Positions 33,183 to 42,402 are shown, counted from the first letter of the stretch. The stretch: DNA of 64,000 bases from Aureliella helgolandensis (GCF_007752135.1 NZ_CP036298.1:8114501-8178500); one strand, 5' to 3'. Made by a program: numbers and translations. Notes: a model not told the origin generated them from the sequence alone.

Positions 33183-34361
33183 CTAGCGGGACGCAATCTT
33201 GTCAGCCGAGTCATCGAAGTTGAAAGTCAATTGAAGCTTGTCGCCACCGATCAGCCGAATCGACTGTCGTTTGACTTGATCACCCAACTTCACTTCGATT
33301 TGGTAGTCATCCCAAACTTCTCCAGGAAGCAAACGATCGGTGCGGAAGGTGCGTTCCATTCCCGATGCCTTGGTGGAGGAACCCGCCAAAGTCACTTCAG
33401 CTCCTTCTGGAACATTGAGCGTTACAGCGGTTTCAATGGTGCTGTTGCTATCTGCAAATGCGAATTGGACGTGTTCGTCACTGCCAGCAGTCACGACAAC
33501 TTCCTTCTCTTCAGTCAGGAGAGAACCGTCTGCGGCATCCATCTCAGCTCGCACTTCGAAGCGATAGCTCTTGCCAGACTCGAGGCCGCGGCTGATGAAT
33601 TGGCGTACCGAACCGGTGCTTGTGGTCAATTTTCCATTGACGAAGATCTTGGCGGCGGAGGGCACGGCAACTGTCAGGTTGACGGTATCCGATGCAAGTC
33701 CGGAATCCGAAACGAGCGAAAGTGGCGAAGTGTAGCTCGACGTATTAGAGGCACCGTAGTAAGCGCCACCAGTGCTACCGTAGCTGACGCCAGAGCTGTA
33801 GCCGGTGCTGCCATAGTTGACCGAACCACCCGAGCTGCCGCCGCTGTAGGACGAGCCATAGCTGCTGTAACCACCGGAACTGCCATAGGAGGAGCTGTAG
33901 CCGGACGAACCGCCACTGCTACCATACCGAGCGCTATATCCGCTGCTACCATAGTAGGAGCGACGCGCGGCGCGGTTTGCCACGTGACGCGCATGCTTGG
34001 CGGCCAAGTGATCATGGATGCCTTCGAGCGTGCGGCGCACGATTCCCACACGCCCCCCGCTGCTGCCCCCGGATGAACCGTAGCTGCCATAACCGCCACT
34101 ACTGCCATAACTAGCGCTGTAGCCACCCGAGCTACCGTAGCTCGACGCGTATCCGCCGGAGCTCCCATAGCTGGAGGCATAACCACCAGAACTGCCGTAG
34201 CTGGACGCATATCCACCGCTACTTCCGTAGCTTGCGGAATAGCCACCGGAGCTACCGTAGCCTGCTAGACCACCGCTGCTTCCCCAGCCCGCATCCACAT
34301 TTCCAACCATTAGCGCACCGAGAAACAAAGCGGCTGCCGAACGAACTAGTCTGTACTTCAT
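33183..34361 (-). CDS. Gly/Ser/Tyr-repeat surface protein with TIGR03000 domains
   Basis: About 392 residues from ATG 34361. Signal peptide YRLVRSAAALFLGALMVGNVDA. A first block of about 7 units of YGSSGGYASS type is followed by a basic spacer (RRTLEGIHDHLAAKHARHVANRAARR), then a second GSSGY/GSSGG block. The C-terminal half has two TIGR03000-like domains: AKIFVNGKLTTSTGSVRQF with YRFEVRAEMDAADGSLLTEE, and AEVTLAGSSTKASGMERTF with YQIEVKLGDQVKRQSIRL. TIGR03000 is a planctomycete domain of unknown function. The repeat blocks are similar at DNA level and likely vary in length. It is monocistronic with its own terminator and likely cell-surface or wall-associated. Confidence 0.85.
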   Translation of the reverse strand: MKYRLVRSAAALFLGALMVGNVDAGWGSSGGLAGYGSSGGYSASYGSSGGYASSYGSSGGYASSYGSSGGYASSYGSSGGYSASYGSSGGYGSYGSSGGSSGGRVGIVRRTLEGIHDHLAAKHARHVANRAARRSYYGSSGYSARYGSSGGSSGYSSSYGSSGGYSSYGSSYSGGSSGGSVNYGSTGYSSGVSYGSTGGAYYGASNTSSYTSPLSLVSDSGLASDTVNLTVAVPSAAKIFVNGKLTTSTGSVRQFISRGLESGKSYRFEVRAEMDAADGSLLTEEKEVVVTAGSDEHVQFAFADSNSTIETAVTLNVPEGAEVTLAGSSTKASGMERTFRTDRLLPGEVWDDYQIEVKLGDQVKRQSIRLIGGDKLQLTFNFDDSADKIASR

Positions 34362-34579
34362 GAGCTTTAGAAACTCCACGGCTCTAGGGTAGTAAAATAC
34401 TGAGGGATGGAACCCATCTTAACATGTTCCCACCCCAACAGCATATCTTGTGAGGGATTGCGTTCAAGCAGGCTGGGTAGAATTTACCGAATAGCAAGAA
34501 CAGGCAAGAACACTTTAAATGTAGCATCTAGCTTGAGTTTGTCGAACGAATCCACCAAAACGCGTCGCGATGCCACGGT

Positions 34580-35839
34580 TCACGGCTCCACCGCCTCCAG
34601 CTGGATACCATCAAAGGCTACTTTACCCACCCCCCCAAGTAACCCAATGGAAACAATCGCCTCTCTCGCGGCGGCTGGAACGCGAAACACACGGCTCTCT
34701 TCTTTCCAATCGCGGGTGCCACGAAAGGGCCCGATCCAATGCGTTCCCAAGAGTCCACGCTGGTCATTAAAGAAGCGAATGCCAATCACCGGCAATTCAT
34801 TGCGATCTAACCCCACCTTCACCCCGTCCACCTTGACCGAGCCCGACAACCGCACCCGCTTGACCACGCGACCATCCAGGGCAATCCCCTGCAGCAAGTG
34901 CGCGGGGCGGCCGGCCGTTTCATTCGTGAATTCGACATAGTGCCCGCCATTGGGACTCTCCTCGGATGAACTCCATTTCAACCCCCGCTGGTAATACCAC
35001 CCAGGAACATAGCCGTTGTCAGCTGGTGGCTGTTCGAAATCACCATTCAACAAGGCTGGACGCGCCGGATCCACATGCACTTGGCGATTCTCTTCTGCGG
35101 TGCCGGTCATAGGGACGAACAAAGTTGGTCGAAGCGCTTCGCGCTCCAACTTTCCGTCCACCTTGCGCATTAAGTACAGTGTTTGCTGATAGCGTTCGCC
35201 GACCGGTACCACAATTAATCCACCATCGACCAGTTGATCCACCAAAGGTTGCGGCACATCCTCAGGACTGCAGGTGACGATAATGCGATCAAATGGAGCA
35301 TGCTCCTCCCAACCTAAAAAGCCATCGCCAATCTTCGTGAAAACATTCCTGTAGCCCAATGCATCCAGCACCTTTTTAGCCTGCGTGCCCAATTCTGGGA
35401 CGATCTCAATCGAGTAGACCTCTTTGACCAGAGGGCTTAAGACGGCTGCCTGAAAACCACTGCCCGTACCGATTTCGAGCACCTTATGGTCTGCTTGAAC
35501 ATCGAGCTCCTGGGTCATGATCGAGACAATGTAGGGACTGCTGATCGTCTGAGAAGCACCAATTGGCAGAGCGCTGTCCGCGTAAGCGTCAGCGCGCAGT
35601 GAAAACGGAATGAACTCCTGACGTGGAGTAGCGCGAATGGCATCGATGACCCGCGTATCGTTCACTCCACCTGGAATTAGTACGTCCTGAATCAACCGTT
35701 CGCGGGCTGTCTCAAAATTCGAAAATGGGGGAAGTCCGACTTGCCCATGCACAGCATTGCTACTCTGCAGTACAAGGCACACGAGCCCTCCCCACAGTAA
35801 ACAACGCGTTTGAAGGCCCCTCGCGAGACGACTGATCAT
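34580..35839 (-). CDS. Exported protein-L-isoaspartate O-methyltransferase with C-terminal extension
   Basis: About 419 residues from ATG 35839, the first one that gives a signal peptide (RLARGLQTRCLLWGGLVCLVLQSSNAVHG). Residues about 40-250 are a PCMT domain: RERLIQDVLIPGGVNDTRVIDAI, TPRQEFIPFSLRADAYADSALPIG, the SAM-binding VLEIGTGSGFQAAVL, IGDGFLGWEEHAPFDRIIVTC and GGLIVVPVGE. The usual enzyme is cytosolic and about 210 residues long; here a further 170 residues form a carbohydrate-binding-like jelly roll (LLNGDFEQPPADNGYVPGWY, VRLSGSVKVDGVKV). It would repair or modify isoaspartyl residues outside the cytoplasm, although SAM supply there is unclear. The signal peptide was read by eye. Confidence 0.85.
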   Translation of the reverse strand: MISRLARGLQTRCLLWGGLVCLVLQSSNAVHGQVGLPPFSNFETARERLIQDVLIPGGVNDTRVIDAIRATPRQEFIPFSLRADAYADSALPIGASQTISSPYIVSIMTQELDVQADHKVLEIGTGSGFQAAVLSPLVKEVYSIEIVPELGTQAKKVLDALGYRNVFTKIGDGFLGWEEHAPFDRIIVTCSPEDVPQPLVDQLVDGGLIVVPVGERYQQTLYLMRKVDGKLEREALRPTLFVPMTGTAEENRQVHVDPARPALLNGDFEQPPADNGYVPGWYYQRGLKWSSSEESPNGGHYVEFTNETAGRPAHLLQGIALDGRVVKRVRLSGSVKVDGVKVGLDRNELPVIGIRFFNDQRGLLGTHWIGPFRGTRDWKEESRVFRVPAAAREAIVSIGLLGGVGKVAFDGIQLEAVEP

Positions 35840-36252
35840 GACGGGATTCTCGTTAGTACAGGAATTCGATTGCGACCGGGTTCGCAAAGTGCGCGCAACC
35901 CGACTAGTCACCCTATTTTCGCTACTACAGCTTAGCATGCCAACACAAGCAGTGCGTTCATTGGCACATCAGGGCCCCCTAGCCACCAGCAGATTCATGC
36001 AAACCACCACAACCGTCACAACCTCTACGAGAGCAAAGATACTGTTCGATGTGCAAGGAATGCGACGATTGAGTAGACATCGATCGGATATGCAAGTTGA
36101 CAGGCATGGACGCACTGTCGCGCACTCTTGCATTACAACGTCTTCGTCGTCTGGCTGGGCAACGGCCAAGTGGGACACTTGAGTGTCATGGGACTCGTCC
36201 CATGCACCCTTGGCTCCACTCGATACGACCTGAACATGTGGATGGAATCACT
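35840..36252. other. Divergent intergenic region with a palindromic site
   Basis: About 410 bases between divergent genes. Perfect palindrome CATGGGAC-TC-GTCCCATG at 36187-36204, about 50 bases before the next start, may be an operator. Nothing else is supported. Confidence 0.4.
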
Positions 36253-36786
36253 ATGTCGCTTTCAAGAAAAGTAGCCAACGGCTCAGCCATTTTCATGATC
36301 GCTGCGGCGAGTTGCGTTGGCGCCGCAGAACGCCCTACGATGAAGCACGATACGTGCGATCCGCGGCCCGACATCCTGGCTCATCCGCTGTACGACGCGC
36401 ACACACCGTACCGCCTGCAATACAACCGGCCACGCAATCTATCGGGTTGGCTTGCATCCAAAATCGCGCCCTCCAGCCAAGAGGCAATGGTGTGGCGCGA
36501 GAATACCCAAGCCGGACGCTATGACCAGCACCACATGCCCGCGGTCTACAAACGCTACTATTACCCGAAGCCTTGGGAAGTCCTGCAGACTGGCGCTCGT
36601 CCCGACCATCGCCTGGATGCAACGCCCCCGATGGTGAACAGCATCCCTGAGCCTATCGCCGAGAACTCAGCCCAAGCGCCGCTGCAACTCTCCACACCAC
36701 CCAACAATCGATCGATCCTCTCCAACCCCGACACTTCGAGTCGAGTTCAACCACCAGCTCCGCTGGGTCCGCTCCCTATCGAGTAG
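36253..36786 (+). CDS. Small exported protein of unknown function
   Basis: About 177 residues from ATG 36253; an upstream in-frame start would add 52 residues without signal-peptide character. Signal peptide VANGSAIFMIAAASCVGAAE. The mature part has YDAHTPYRLQYNRPRNLSGWLASKIAPSSQEAM, then AVYKRYYYPKPWEVLQTGARPD, and a Pro/Ser-rich tail ending PPAPLGPLPIE. It matches no family I know; similar short secreted proteins occur in planctomycetes. A palindrome lies about 50 bases upstream. It converges on bioA. Confidence 0.65.
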   Translation: MSLSRKVANGSAIFMIAAASCVGAAERPTMKHDTCDPRPDILAHPLYDAHTPYRLQYNRPRNLSGWLASKIAPSSQEAMVWRENTQAGRYDQHHMPAVYKRYYYPKPWEVLQTGARPDHRLDATPPMVNSIPEPIAENSAQAPLQLSTPPNNRSILSNPDTSSRVQPPAPLGPLPIE

Positions 36787-36806
36787 CTACCCAGCGCGTT
36801 CGACGA

Positions 36807-38195
36807 TCAATCACCGCAGGCTTGGCTGACACCGAACTTCACCGCAGCAACAATCTGATCTATATGCTCCGCAGTACAGCACAGTGGCGGCATAATGACG
36901 ATAACATTGCCCAACGGTCTCAGCCATACACCTCGTTCCATCGCCGCCTGGCAGGCCAAGTGCCCACGGCGTTGGGACCACTCGTAACCGCGTTGACTGT
37001 GTTGGTTTTCCACCAATTCGACTGCCGCAACCAGCCCTCGGCACCGGACATCGCCCACGTGCCGGTGCTCGCGCAAGTCCGCTAGGCACTCCTCGAGGTA
37101 GGCTCCCTGCCGCAGAACATTCTGCAGAGTCTGCTCCTCCTCGAATAAATCCAGCGTTGCGAGCGAGGCAGCACATCCGAGAGGATTGCCCCCAAACGTG
37201 TGCCCATGGAAAAAGGATTTTGATTCAGCGTAGTCACCGAGAAATGCGTTCCAGACTTCACGTGTCGTGAGCGTTGCAGCCACCGGCAGATAGCCTCCAC
37301 TGAGCCCCTTGCCGGTGCACAAAAAATCGGGCTCCACCTGCTCCCATTCGCACGCCCACAGCTTACCCGTCCGCCCCATGCCCACCGCAATCTCATCGGC
37401 GATTAACAAAACGCCGTGCTCGCGCGTCAACTTGCGCAGACCGCTCAAAAATTGAGCTGGGTGCATCACTAATCCAGCTGCGCCCTGCACCAGGGGCTCT
37501 ACGACCAAAGCAGCAATTCTGCCCGAGAATCGGTTCAACAAATCTTCGTACTGGTCAAGATAATGCTGACAGGCATCCTCGGCCCTTACCCCTTCGGGTA
37601 AGCGGTAGGTATCGGGACAGGGTCCTCGCAACACATCAAACAGCAAGGGGTCGAACATGGCGTGGAAGCGAGAGACTCCGCCCACGCTCACACTCCCCAA
37701 CGTGTCTCCATGATAGGCATTGCCCACCGCCAGAAAAAGCGACCGCTCCGGCTCTGGTTCAGCCCGTTGCCGCCAATACTGAAACGCCATCTTCAGAGCA
37801 ACTTCAACCGCACTCGATCCATCGCTGCTGTAGAAGATGCAATCGAGACCTTGCGGAGTCACCTCCACCAGCCTTCGTGTCAGCTCAATGGTGGTTGAAT
37901 TACTCATTCCCAGCGAGGTCACATGGGCGACGCGATCGAGCTGGCCGCGAATTGCCGCATCGATTTTGGGATGCCGATGGCCATGCACATTGCACCACAT
38001 GCTGCTGATGCCATCCAAGAGAGCCCGACCTTGATGGTCGTACAACCAGACCCCTTCGGCGCGATCGACCAACAATGGCTCATACTCAGCCATCTGAGTA
38101 AAAGCATGCCAGCAATGCTCTCGATCAACAAGCAATCGATCGTCAATCGCTGATCGCGGCTGCTCTTCCTCCGACACGATGCTGATACCTACCAA
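36807..38195 (-). CDS. bioA: Adenosylmethionine-8-amino-7-oxononanoate aminotransferase
   Basis: A 462-residue class III PLP aminotransferase of biotin synthesis: 7-keto-8-aminopelargonate to 7,8-diaminopelargonate with SAM as amino donor. Landmarks: HAFTQMAEYEPLLVDRAEG, LLDGISSMWCNVHGHRHPKI, YSSDGSSAVEVALKMAFQYW, AYHGDTLGSVSVGG, the PLP-site IADEIAVGMGRTGKLWACE, PLP lysine in CTGKGLSGGYLP, and SFFHGHTFGGNPLGCAASLA. It overlaps by 7 bases the preceding small gene of the SAM-adenosyltransferase type, so expression is coupled. BioA consumes SAM, which gives the neighbourhood a SAM theme. Confidence 0.93.
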   Translation of the reverse strand: MVGISIVSEEEQPRSAIDDRLLVDREHCWHAFTQMAEYEPLLVDRAEGVWLYDHQGRALLDGISSMWCNVHGHRHPKIDAAIRGQLDRVAHVTSLGMSNSTTIELTRRLVEVTPQGLDCIFYSSDGSSAVEVALKMAFQYWRQRAEPEPERSLFLAVGNAYHGDTLGSVSVGGVSRFHAMFDPLLFDVLRGPCPDTYRLPEGVRAEDACQHYLDQYEDLLNRFSGRIAALVVEPLVQGAAGLVMHPAQFLSGLRKLTREHGVLLIADEIAVGMGRTGKLWACEWEQVEPDFLCTGKGLSGGYLPVAATLTTREVWNAFLGDYAESKSFFHGHTFGGNPLGCAASLATLDLFEEEQTLQNVLRQGAYLEECLADLREHRHVGDVRCRGLVAAVELVENQHSQRGYEWSQRRGHLACQAAMERGVWLRPLGNVIVIMPPLCCTAEHIDQIVAAVKFGVSQACGD

Positions 38196-38476
38196 TAGAC
38201 TTCTACGAGTGCGCCAACTTGGACACCCAGCATCGCGCTTGCGCTGTCGCCCACCAAGACCACTTTAAGCGGTTCACCTGCATCGAGAATCGCGACCAAC
38301 GTCATTGCGGGCTGACTGTGATCGGCAGGGTACAGCCCATAGGTTTCATGCTCATCAACCACCACGCGCAATGTTGCATCGCGGGGTGCGCCGGACAGCT
38401 GATCACCGGGAATGTCGGTGACAAGATTACCAGTCTCGTCGATCTCAACTACTTTTCCAGATAGTGTTCCTGACAC
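38189..38476 (-). CDS. Stand-alone C-terminal-domain homologue of the SAM hydroxide adenosyltransferase family
   Basis: A 95-residue protein: LSGKVVEIDETGNLVTDIPGDQL, RVVVDEHETYGLYPADH, PAMTLVAILDAGEPLKVVLVGDSA, GVQVGALVEVYW. This is the small beta-barrel that forms the C-terminal half of DUF62/SAM hydroxide adenosyltransferases, whose hallmark is (V/I)..ID.(F/T)GNL(V/I)T. The full-length family member is the next gene upstream, so this looks like a duplicated or split-off domain. It overlaps bioA by 7 bases. The N-terminal adenosyl-binding domain is absent, so it cannot be the whole enzyme. A binding or regulatory role is inferred. Confidence 0.7.
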   Translation of the reverse strand: MSGTLSGKVVEIDETGNLVTDIPGDQLSGAPRDATLRVVVDEHETYGLYPADHSQPAMTLVAILDAGEPLKVVLVGDSASAMLGVQVGALVEVYW

Positions 38477-38620
38477 CGTTGTCGTCTCATGTTATCAGTT
38501 CCGACCCAGTCCTCATGACCTCCGAGAAACCAAACAGCTTCGCGATCCATACTCATTGCTGTCTTGCCTACAGGGCAGAATTGTATCAACTTTGGAAGCG
38601 CATTTGTGGCCAGTTCTCGA

Positions 38621-39442
38621 TTAATTCTCACTCACGCCAAACTCAAGCCAATCTCCCACGCTCAGAGACAATTCGCGCGCGGCGGAACCATTCACAATGG
38701 CCAATTCCAGGCAACCTTGCGATCCCTTAAGCATCACGAGCTCTCCCGACTGGGCCTCTCCGTATGTTTCCACCACCTGCAATGGACGCACCGCATCCCC
38801 AATTTTAAGGTGCAGCTGCTGCCCGCCCCGCCCATTTCCAATTGAACCAGCCAGACTGGCGTTGCCAAAATGGTCGATTTCAACGATTTGCGCGCACGCA
38901 GCATCCGCTGGGCGATTTGGCAGCAATTGCATGGCCCCAGGGGGTATCTCTGGGAGAATCACAAACTCCCGAGCTGCCAAGTCGAGTGCGCTCCCCAAAT
39001 CGCACAACGGACTCCCAGCCGCCCAATGCGCCGCCACGGGCGCCATGATGTCACGACCGTGAAAGGTCGAGCTGACTGGCTGCCGCCACAAATCCCGGCG
39101 ATCCACCACCACCGCAGCGTCGATTTGAAAATCTTGCAGCAAATAGGTCAGCAATCCGTTGTCCGGCAAGACAAACCGCTGCCCCGCCAATTCGACCGCC
39201 ACAATTCTCCGGTCGGTGCCCACCCCGGGGTCTACGACAGCTAGATGCACAGTGGCTGGCGGAAAACAGCTCACCACTTGTCGCAACATGCGGGCCGCAC
39301 ATCGAATATCTTGTGGCGGAATCAAGTGGGAGATATCGACCAACGGACTGTCTGGGGCAATTCCGAGCAGAACTCCCTTCACCTGAGCCAGGTAGCCGTC
39401 ACGCAGGCCAAAATCGGTCAAGATCGTGATCGGTGGTGACAT
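38621..39442 (-). CDS. SAM hydroxide adenosyltransferase (DUF62 family)
   Basis: A 273-residue protein. N-terminal domain: ITILTDFGLRDGYLAQVKGVL with the Asp of the active site, PDSPLVDISHLIPPQDIRCAA, VHLAVVDPGVGTDRRIVAVE, FVLPDNGLLTYLL, FHGRDIMAPVAAHWA. C-terminal barrel: AQIVEIDHFGNASLAGSI and GELVMLKGSQGCLELAIVNGSAA. The family hydrolyses SAM to adenosine and methionine; relatives act as halogenases, but the motifs here fit the hydrolase group. It begins 6 bases after the gatB stop, so the two genes share a transcript, and it is followed by its own orphan C-terminal-like domain and bioA. Confidence 0.9.
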   Translation of the reverse strand: MSPPITILTDFGLRDGYLAQVKGVLLGIAPDSPLVDISHLIPPQDIRCAARMLRQVVSCFPPATVHLAVVDPGVGTDRRIVAVELAGQRFVLPDNGLLTYLLQDFQIDAAVVVDRRDLWRQPVSSTFHGRDIMAPVAAHWAAGSPLCDLGSALDLAAREFVILPEIPPGAMQLLPNRPADAACAQIVEIDHFGNASLAGSIGNGRGGQQLHLKIGDAVRPLQVVETYGEAQSGELVMLKGSQGCLELAIVNGSAARELSLSVGDWLEFGVSEN

Positions 39443-39448
39443 AGTAGC

Positions 39449-40927
39449 CTACCCCATCGCTTCGATCATGGCTTGGCAAAGCTGCCGCACCAGCTTGGGG
39501 TCCGCATTGGGATTCTTCTTCTTAGCCGCACCGATCAAAGAGCCCAACCCCTTGAGATTTCCATCCTGCACCTGTGCAACCACTTGGGGATTTTCTTCCA
39601 AGAGCTCTCTACACAGCGACTCAATCTCCCCGCGATCCACCGACTCGATCCCCAGGGCCGACTTGGCTTGCTCCAAATTGGCAGACGGAGTATCCAGCCA
39701 GTATTGGAAGACGTCTTTCCCACGGGAGTTGTCGACATCGCCGGCATCAATAGCCACCAACAGCTGGGCCAAGCGCTCCGCCGTGATCGGAAAGTCCTCG
39801 ATCTCAAGGTTTTGCTCTTTTAAGGTGCGCAGAACGTCTTGCTGAATCCAGCTGCTAACTCGCTTCGCCGATGCTCCCGCCGCGATCAGGGCATCGAAAT
39901 ACCCCAGCACTCCCCTACCCTGCGATACAATAACATCCGCATCGTAGGCCTTAAGTCCCTCTGACGACTCGAGTCGGCGGCGGGCCACGGCGGGCAATTC
40001 CCCCAACTCACCTCGCGCCGTATCCAATTGCTGCTGCGTGATTCGCAACGGAACTAGATCGGGATCCGGGAAATAGCGATAGTCACTCGACTCCTCTTTC
40101 TCGCGCTGCGGCACGGTAACTCCTGCGGCATCATCCCACCCGCGTGTTTGCTTGGGTGCCTGTCCCATTTCCTGCCCGGTTTTCTTCCATGCCTCAAACT
40201 GACGCTGCGCCTCGTAGGCAATCGCTCGTTCGACAGCCCGGAAGCTGTTCAAGTTCTTCACCTCCACGATCGGCGTAGCGACCGTGCGGCCCTCATGCTC
40301 CAGGTGCAGATTCACATTTGCATCTGCTCGCAGACTCCCCTCCTGCATATTGCAATCCGACACCCCTAAATAGGTCAACAGCAGCCTCAGCTCGGTCAGG
40401 TAGGCCTTAGCCGCCTGAGCGGAGCGCATGTCGGGTTCCGAGACGATTTCCAACAGCGGCGTTCCGGTGCGATTCAAGTCGATGCGACTATCGGCCTTGC
40501 CCCCAGCCTCATCATGCATACTCTTTCCGGCATCCTCTTCGAGGTGCGCGCGCGTCAAGCGGACGCGGAGCATTTCTCCTGGTGCCTCGGGATCCGGAAA
40601 ATCCAAGTACCCCTCACCGCAAATCGGTTGATCAAACTGACTGATCTGATACCCCTTGGGCAGATCGGGATAAAAGTAATTCTTGCGGTCCCACTTCGTA
40701 ACCGAATCGATCTGGCAGTTCATTGCCAACCCAGTCCGCAGGGCCAATTCGATCGCCCGCTGATTCATCACCGGCAAGGCACCGGGCAAGCCCAGACAAA
40801 CGGGACAAACCTGGGTATTGGGAGGCGCTCCGAACTCGGTCGAGCAACCACAAAACAACTTGGTGGAAGTGCTCAACTGGGCATGCACTTCCAAACCAAT
40901 CACTAGCTTGTAAGGCATACTGGTCAT
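39449..40927 (-). CDS. gatB: Aspartyl/glutamyl-tRNA(Asn/Gln) amidotransferase subunit B
   Basis: A 492-residue subunit of the GatCAB amidotransferase, which turns Glu-tRNA(Gln) or Asp-tRNA(Asn) into the amidated form. Diagnostic: YKLVIGLEVHAQLSTSTKLF, CSTEFGAPPNTQVCPVCLGLPG (zinc-site Cys), KNYFYPDLPKGYQISQFDQP, LLEIVSEPDMRSAQAA and SDYRYFPDPDLVPLRI. The C-terminal GatB/YqeY helical domain ends with GAAKKKNPNADPKLVRQLC. The ATG at 40927 overlaps the gatA stop as ATGA, which couples their translation. Confidence 0.96.
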   Translation of the reverse strand: MTSMPYKLVIGLEVHAQLSTSTKLFCGCSTEFGAPPNTQVCPVCLGLPGALPVMNQRAIELALRTGLAMNCQIDSVTKWDRKNYFYPDLPKGYQISQFDQPICGEGYLDFPDPEAPGEMLRVRLTRAHLEEDAGKSMHDEAGGKADSRIDLNRTGTPLLEIVSEPDMRSAQAAKAYLTELRLLLTYLGVSDCNMQEGSLRADANVNLHLEHEGRTVATPIVEVKNLNSFRAVERAIAYEAQRQFEAWKKTGQEMGQAPKQTRGWDDAAGVTVPQREKEESSDYRYFPDPDLVPLRITQQQLDTARGELGELPAVARRRLESSEGLKAYDADVIVSQGRGVLGYFDALIAAGASAKRVSSWIQQDVLRTLKEQNLEIEDFPITAERLAQLLVAIDAGDVDNSRGKDVFQYWLDTPSANLEQAKSALGIESVDRGEIESLCRELLEENPQVVAQVQDGNLKGLGSLIGAAKKKNPNADPKLVRQLCQAMIEAMG

Positions 40928-42402
40928 GACAACTCTGCAATCTTGGGTTCAAAAAATCGAGCTTGCTGAATTTGATAGGCCACGTTCAACAACCGGGCTT
41001 CCCCCAGCGCGGGAGCGTGCAATTGAATCGCCAACGGCAAGCCCCCCTCACTAAATCCGGCTGGCAACGATATCGCCGGAATTCCCGCGAGATTGGCACC
41101 CACCGTAAACAAGTCTTCCAGGTACATCTGGACGGGATCACTCATATTTTCCCCCAGCCCAAAAGCGGGGCGGGGTGTGACCGGTCCCAACAACACATCG
41201 ACCGACCCGAACGCTTGCCGATAGTCGTCAGCAATCAAGCGACGCACCTGCAGCGCCTTCTTGTAGTACGCATCGTAATAGCCGGCGCTCAACGCGAATG
41301 TCCCCAGCATGATCCGCCGCTTGACCTCGGCACCAAACCCTTGACTGCGACTGCGGGCGATCATGGCCTCCAACTGCGAACCCTCGGCATTCTCCGCCTT
41401 CTCACGGAACCCATAGTGCACGCCATCGTAGCGAGACAGGTTCCCGCTAGCTTCGCTTGGAGCCACTAAGTAGTACGTCGGAACCGAGTACTCGGTATGT
41501 GGCAGAGTCACATCCAGGATGGTGGCCCCTAGATCCTTGAGCATCTGCTGCCCTCGCAATACAGCTTGCCGAACCTCAGCATCCAGCGACGGGTGCTCTA
41601 AATGCTCGCGAATTACCCCCACACGCAACCCGGCCAACGGTCGCTCCAATTCTGCCGAATAATCGGGAACCGCCTCGTTGAGCGACGTACTATCGCGCGA
41701 GTCATGCCCGGCGAGCAACTGCAGACTGGCTGCCAAATCTTCGACCGTATGCGCCAAAGGACCGACTTGATCCAAGCTACTCGCAAAGGCTACTAACCCA
41801 TAGCGGCTAATCCGACCGTACGTCGGCTTCAACCCACAGACTCCGCAGAAGGCGGCGGGCTGCCGCACCGATCCCCCGGTGTCTGAGCCAATGGACAGTG
41901 GTGCCATACCGGCTGCCAAGCAAGCCGAGGCACCGCCACTCGATCCTCCAGGCGTGCGCTCCAGGCTCCACGGATTCCGCGTCGCTCCACTGAAACTAGT
42001 CTCAGTGCTTCCACCCATCGCGAATTCATCCATGTTCGTCTTACCCAGTGGAATCAACCCCGCTTGCAGCAGGTTTGCCACGGAAGTCGCCGTGTAGGGT
42101 GGCTGAAACTTCTCCAGCATCCGAGAGCCACAAGTCGTCGGCATCGAATCGGTACACAAGACATCCTTGAGCGCCACTGGCACGCCCGCCAAAGGCGATG
42201 CAACTTGGCCACTGGAGAGCGCTTGATCAACCTGGTCGGAGAGCGCAAGCGCTGACTCTCGCCCCACATGGACGAATGCATTGACGCGTGCATCTAGGAA
42301 ATCAACACGGTCTAAGAAGTAGGTCGTCGCCTCGCGACTCGAGATCTCCCGAGCGGCAATCTTGCGACCAAGTTCAACGGCGGATAGCAGTTCTAGTTTC
42401 AT
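40924..42402 (-). CDS. gatA: Aspartyl/glutamyl-tRNA(Asn/Gln) amidotransferase subunit A
   Basis: About 492 residues from ATG 42402; an upstream in-frame ATG adds 7 residues. It is an amidase-signature enzyme that releases ammonia from glutamine. The Ser-cis-Ser-Lys triad is visible: Lys in GVPVALKDVLC, cis-Ser in IGSDTGGSVRQPAAFCG, nucleophile Ser downstream in the same loop, after RTPGGSSGGASACLAAG. TNMDEFAMGGSTETS and GPVTPRPAFGLGE also match. It is coupled to gatB by ATGA. Between gatA and gatC lies element A copy 4, so the gatC-gatA junction is stretched to 310 bases. Confidence 0.96.
   Translation of the reverse strand: MKLELLSAVELGRKIAAREISSREATTYFLDRVDFLDARVNAFVHVGRESALALSDQVDQALSSGQVASPLAGVPVALKDVLCTDSMPTTCGSRMLEKFQPPYTATSVANLLQAGLIPLGKTNMDEFAMGGSTETSFSGATRNPWSLERTPGGSSGGASACLAAGMAPLSIGSDTGGSVRQPAAFCGVCGLKPTYGRISRYGLVAFASSLDQVGPLAHTVEDLAASLQLLAGHDSRDSTSLNEAVPDYSAELERPLAGLRVGVIREHLEHPSLDAEVRQAVLRGQQMLKDLGATILDVTLPHTEYSVPTYYLVAPSEASGNLSRYDGVHYGFREKAENAEGSQLEAMIARSRSQGFGAEVKRRIMLGTFALSAGYYDAYYKKALQVRRLIADDYRQAFGSVDVLLGPVTPRPAFGLGENMSDPVQMYLEDLFTVGANLAGIPAISLPAGFSEGGLPLAIQLHAPALGEARLLNVAYQIQQARFFEPKIAELS

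Noticed and set aside
33231-34076. 281-residue plus-strand open frame
   Set aside because: It is antisense to the Gly/Ser-repeat protein and mirrors its repeats.
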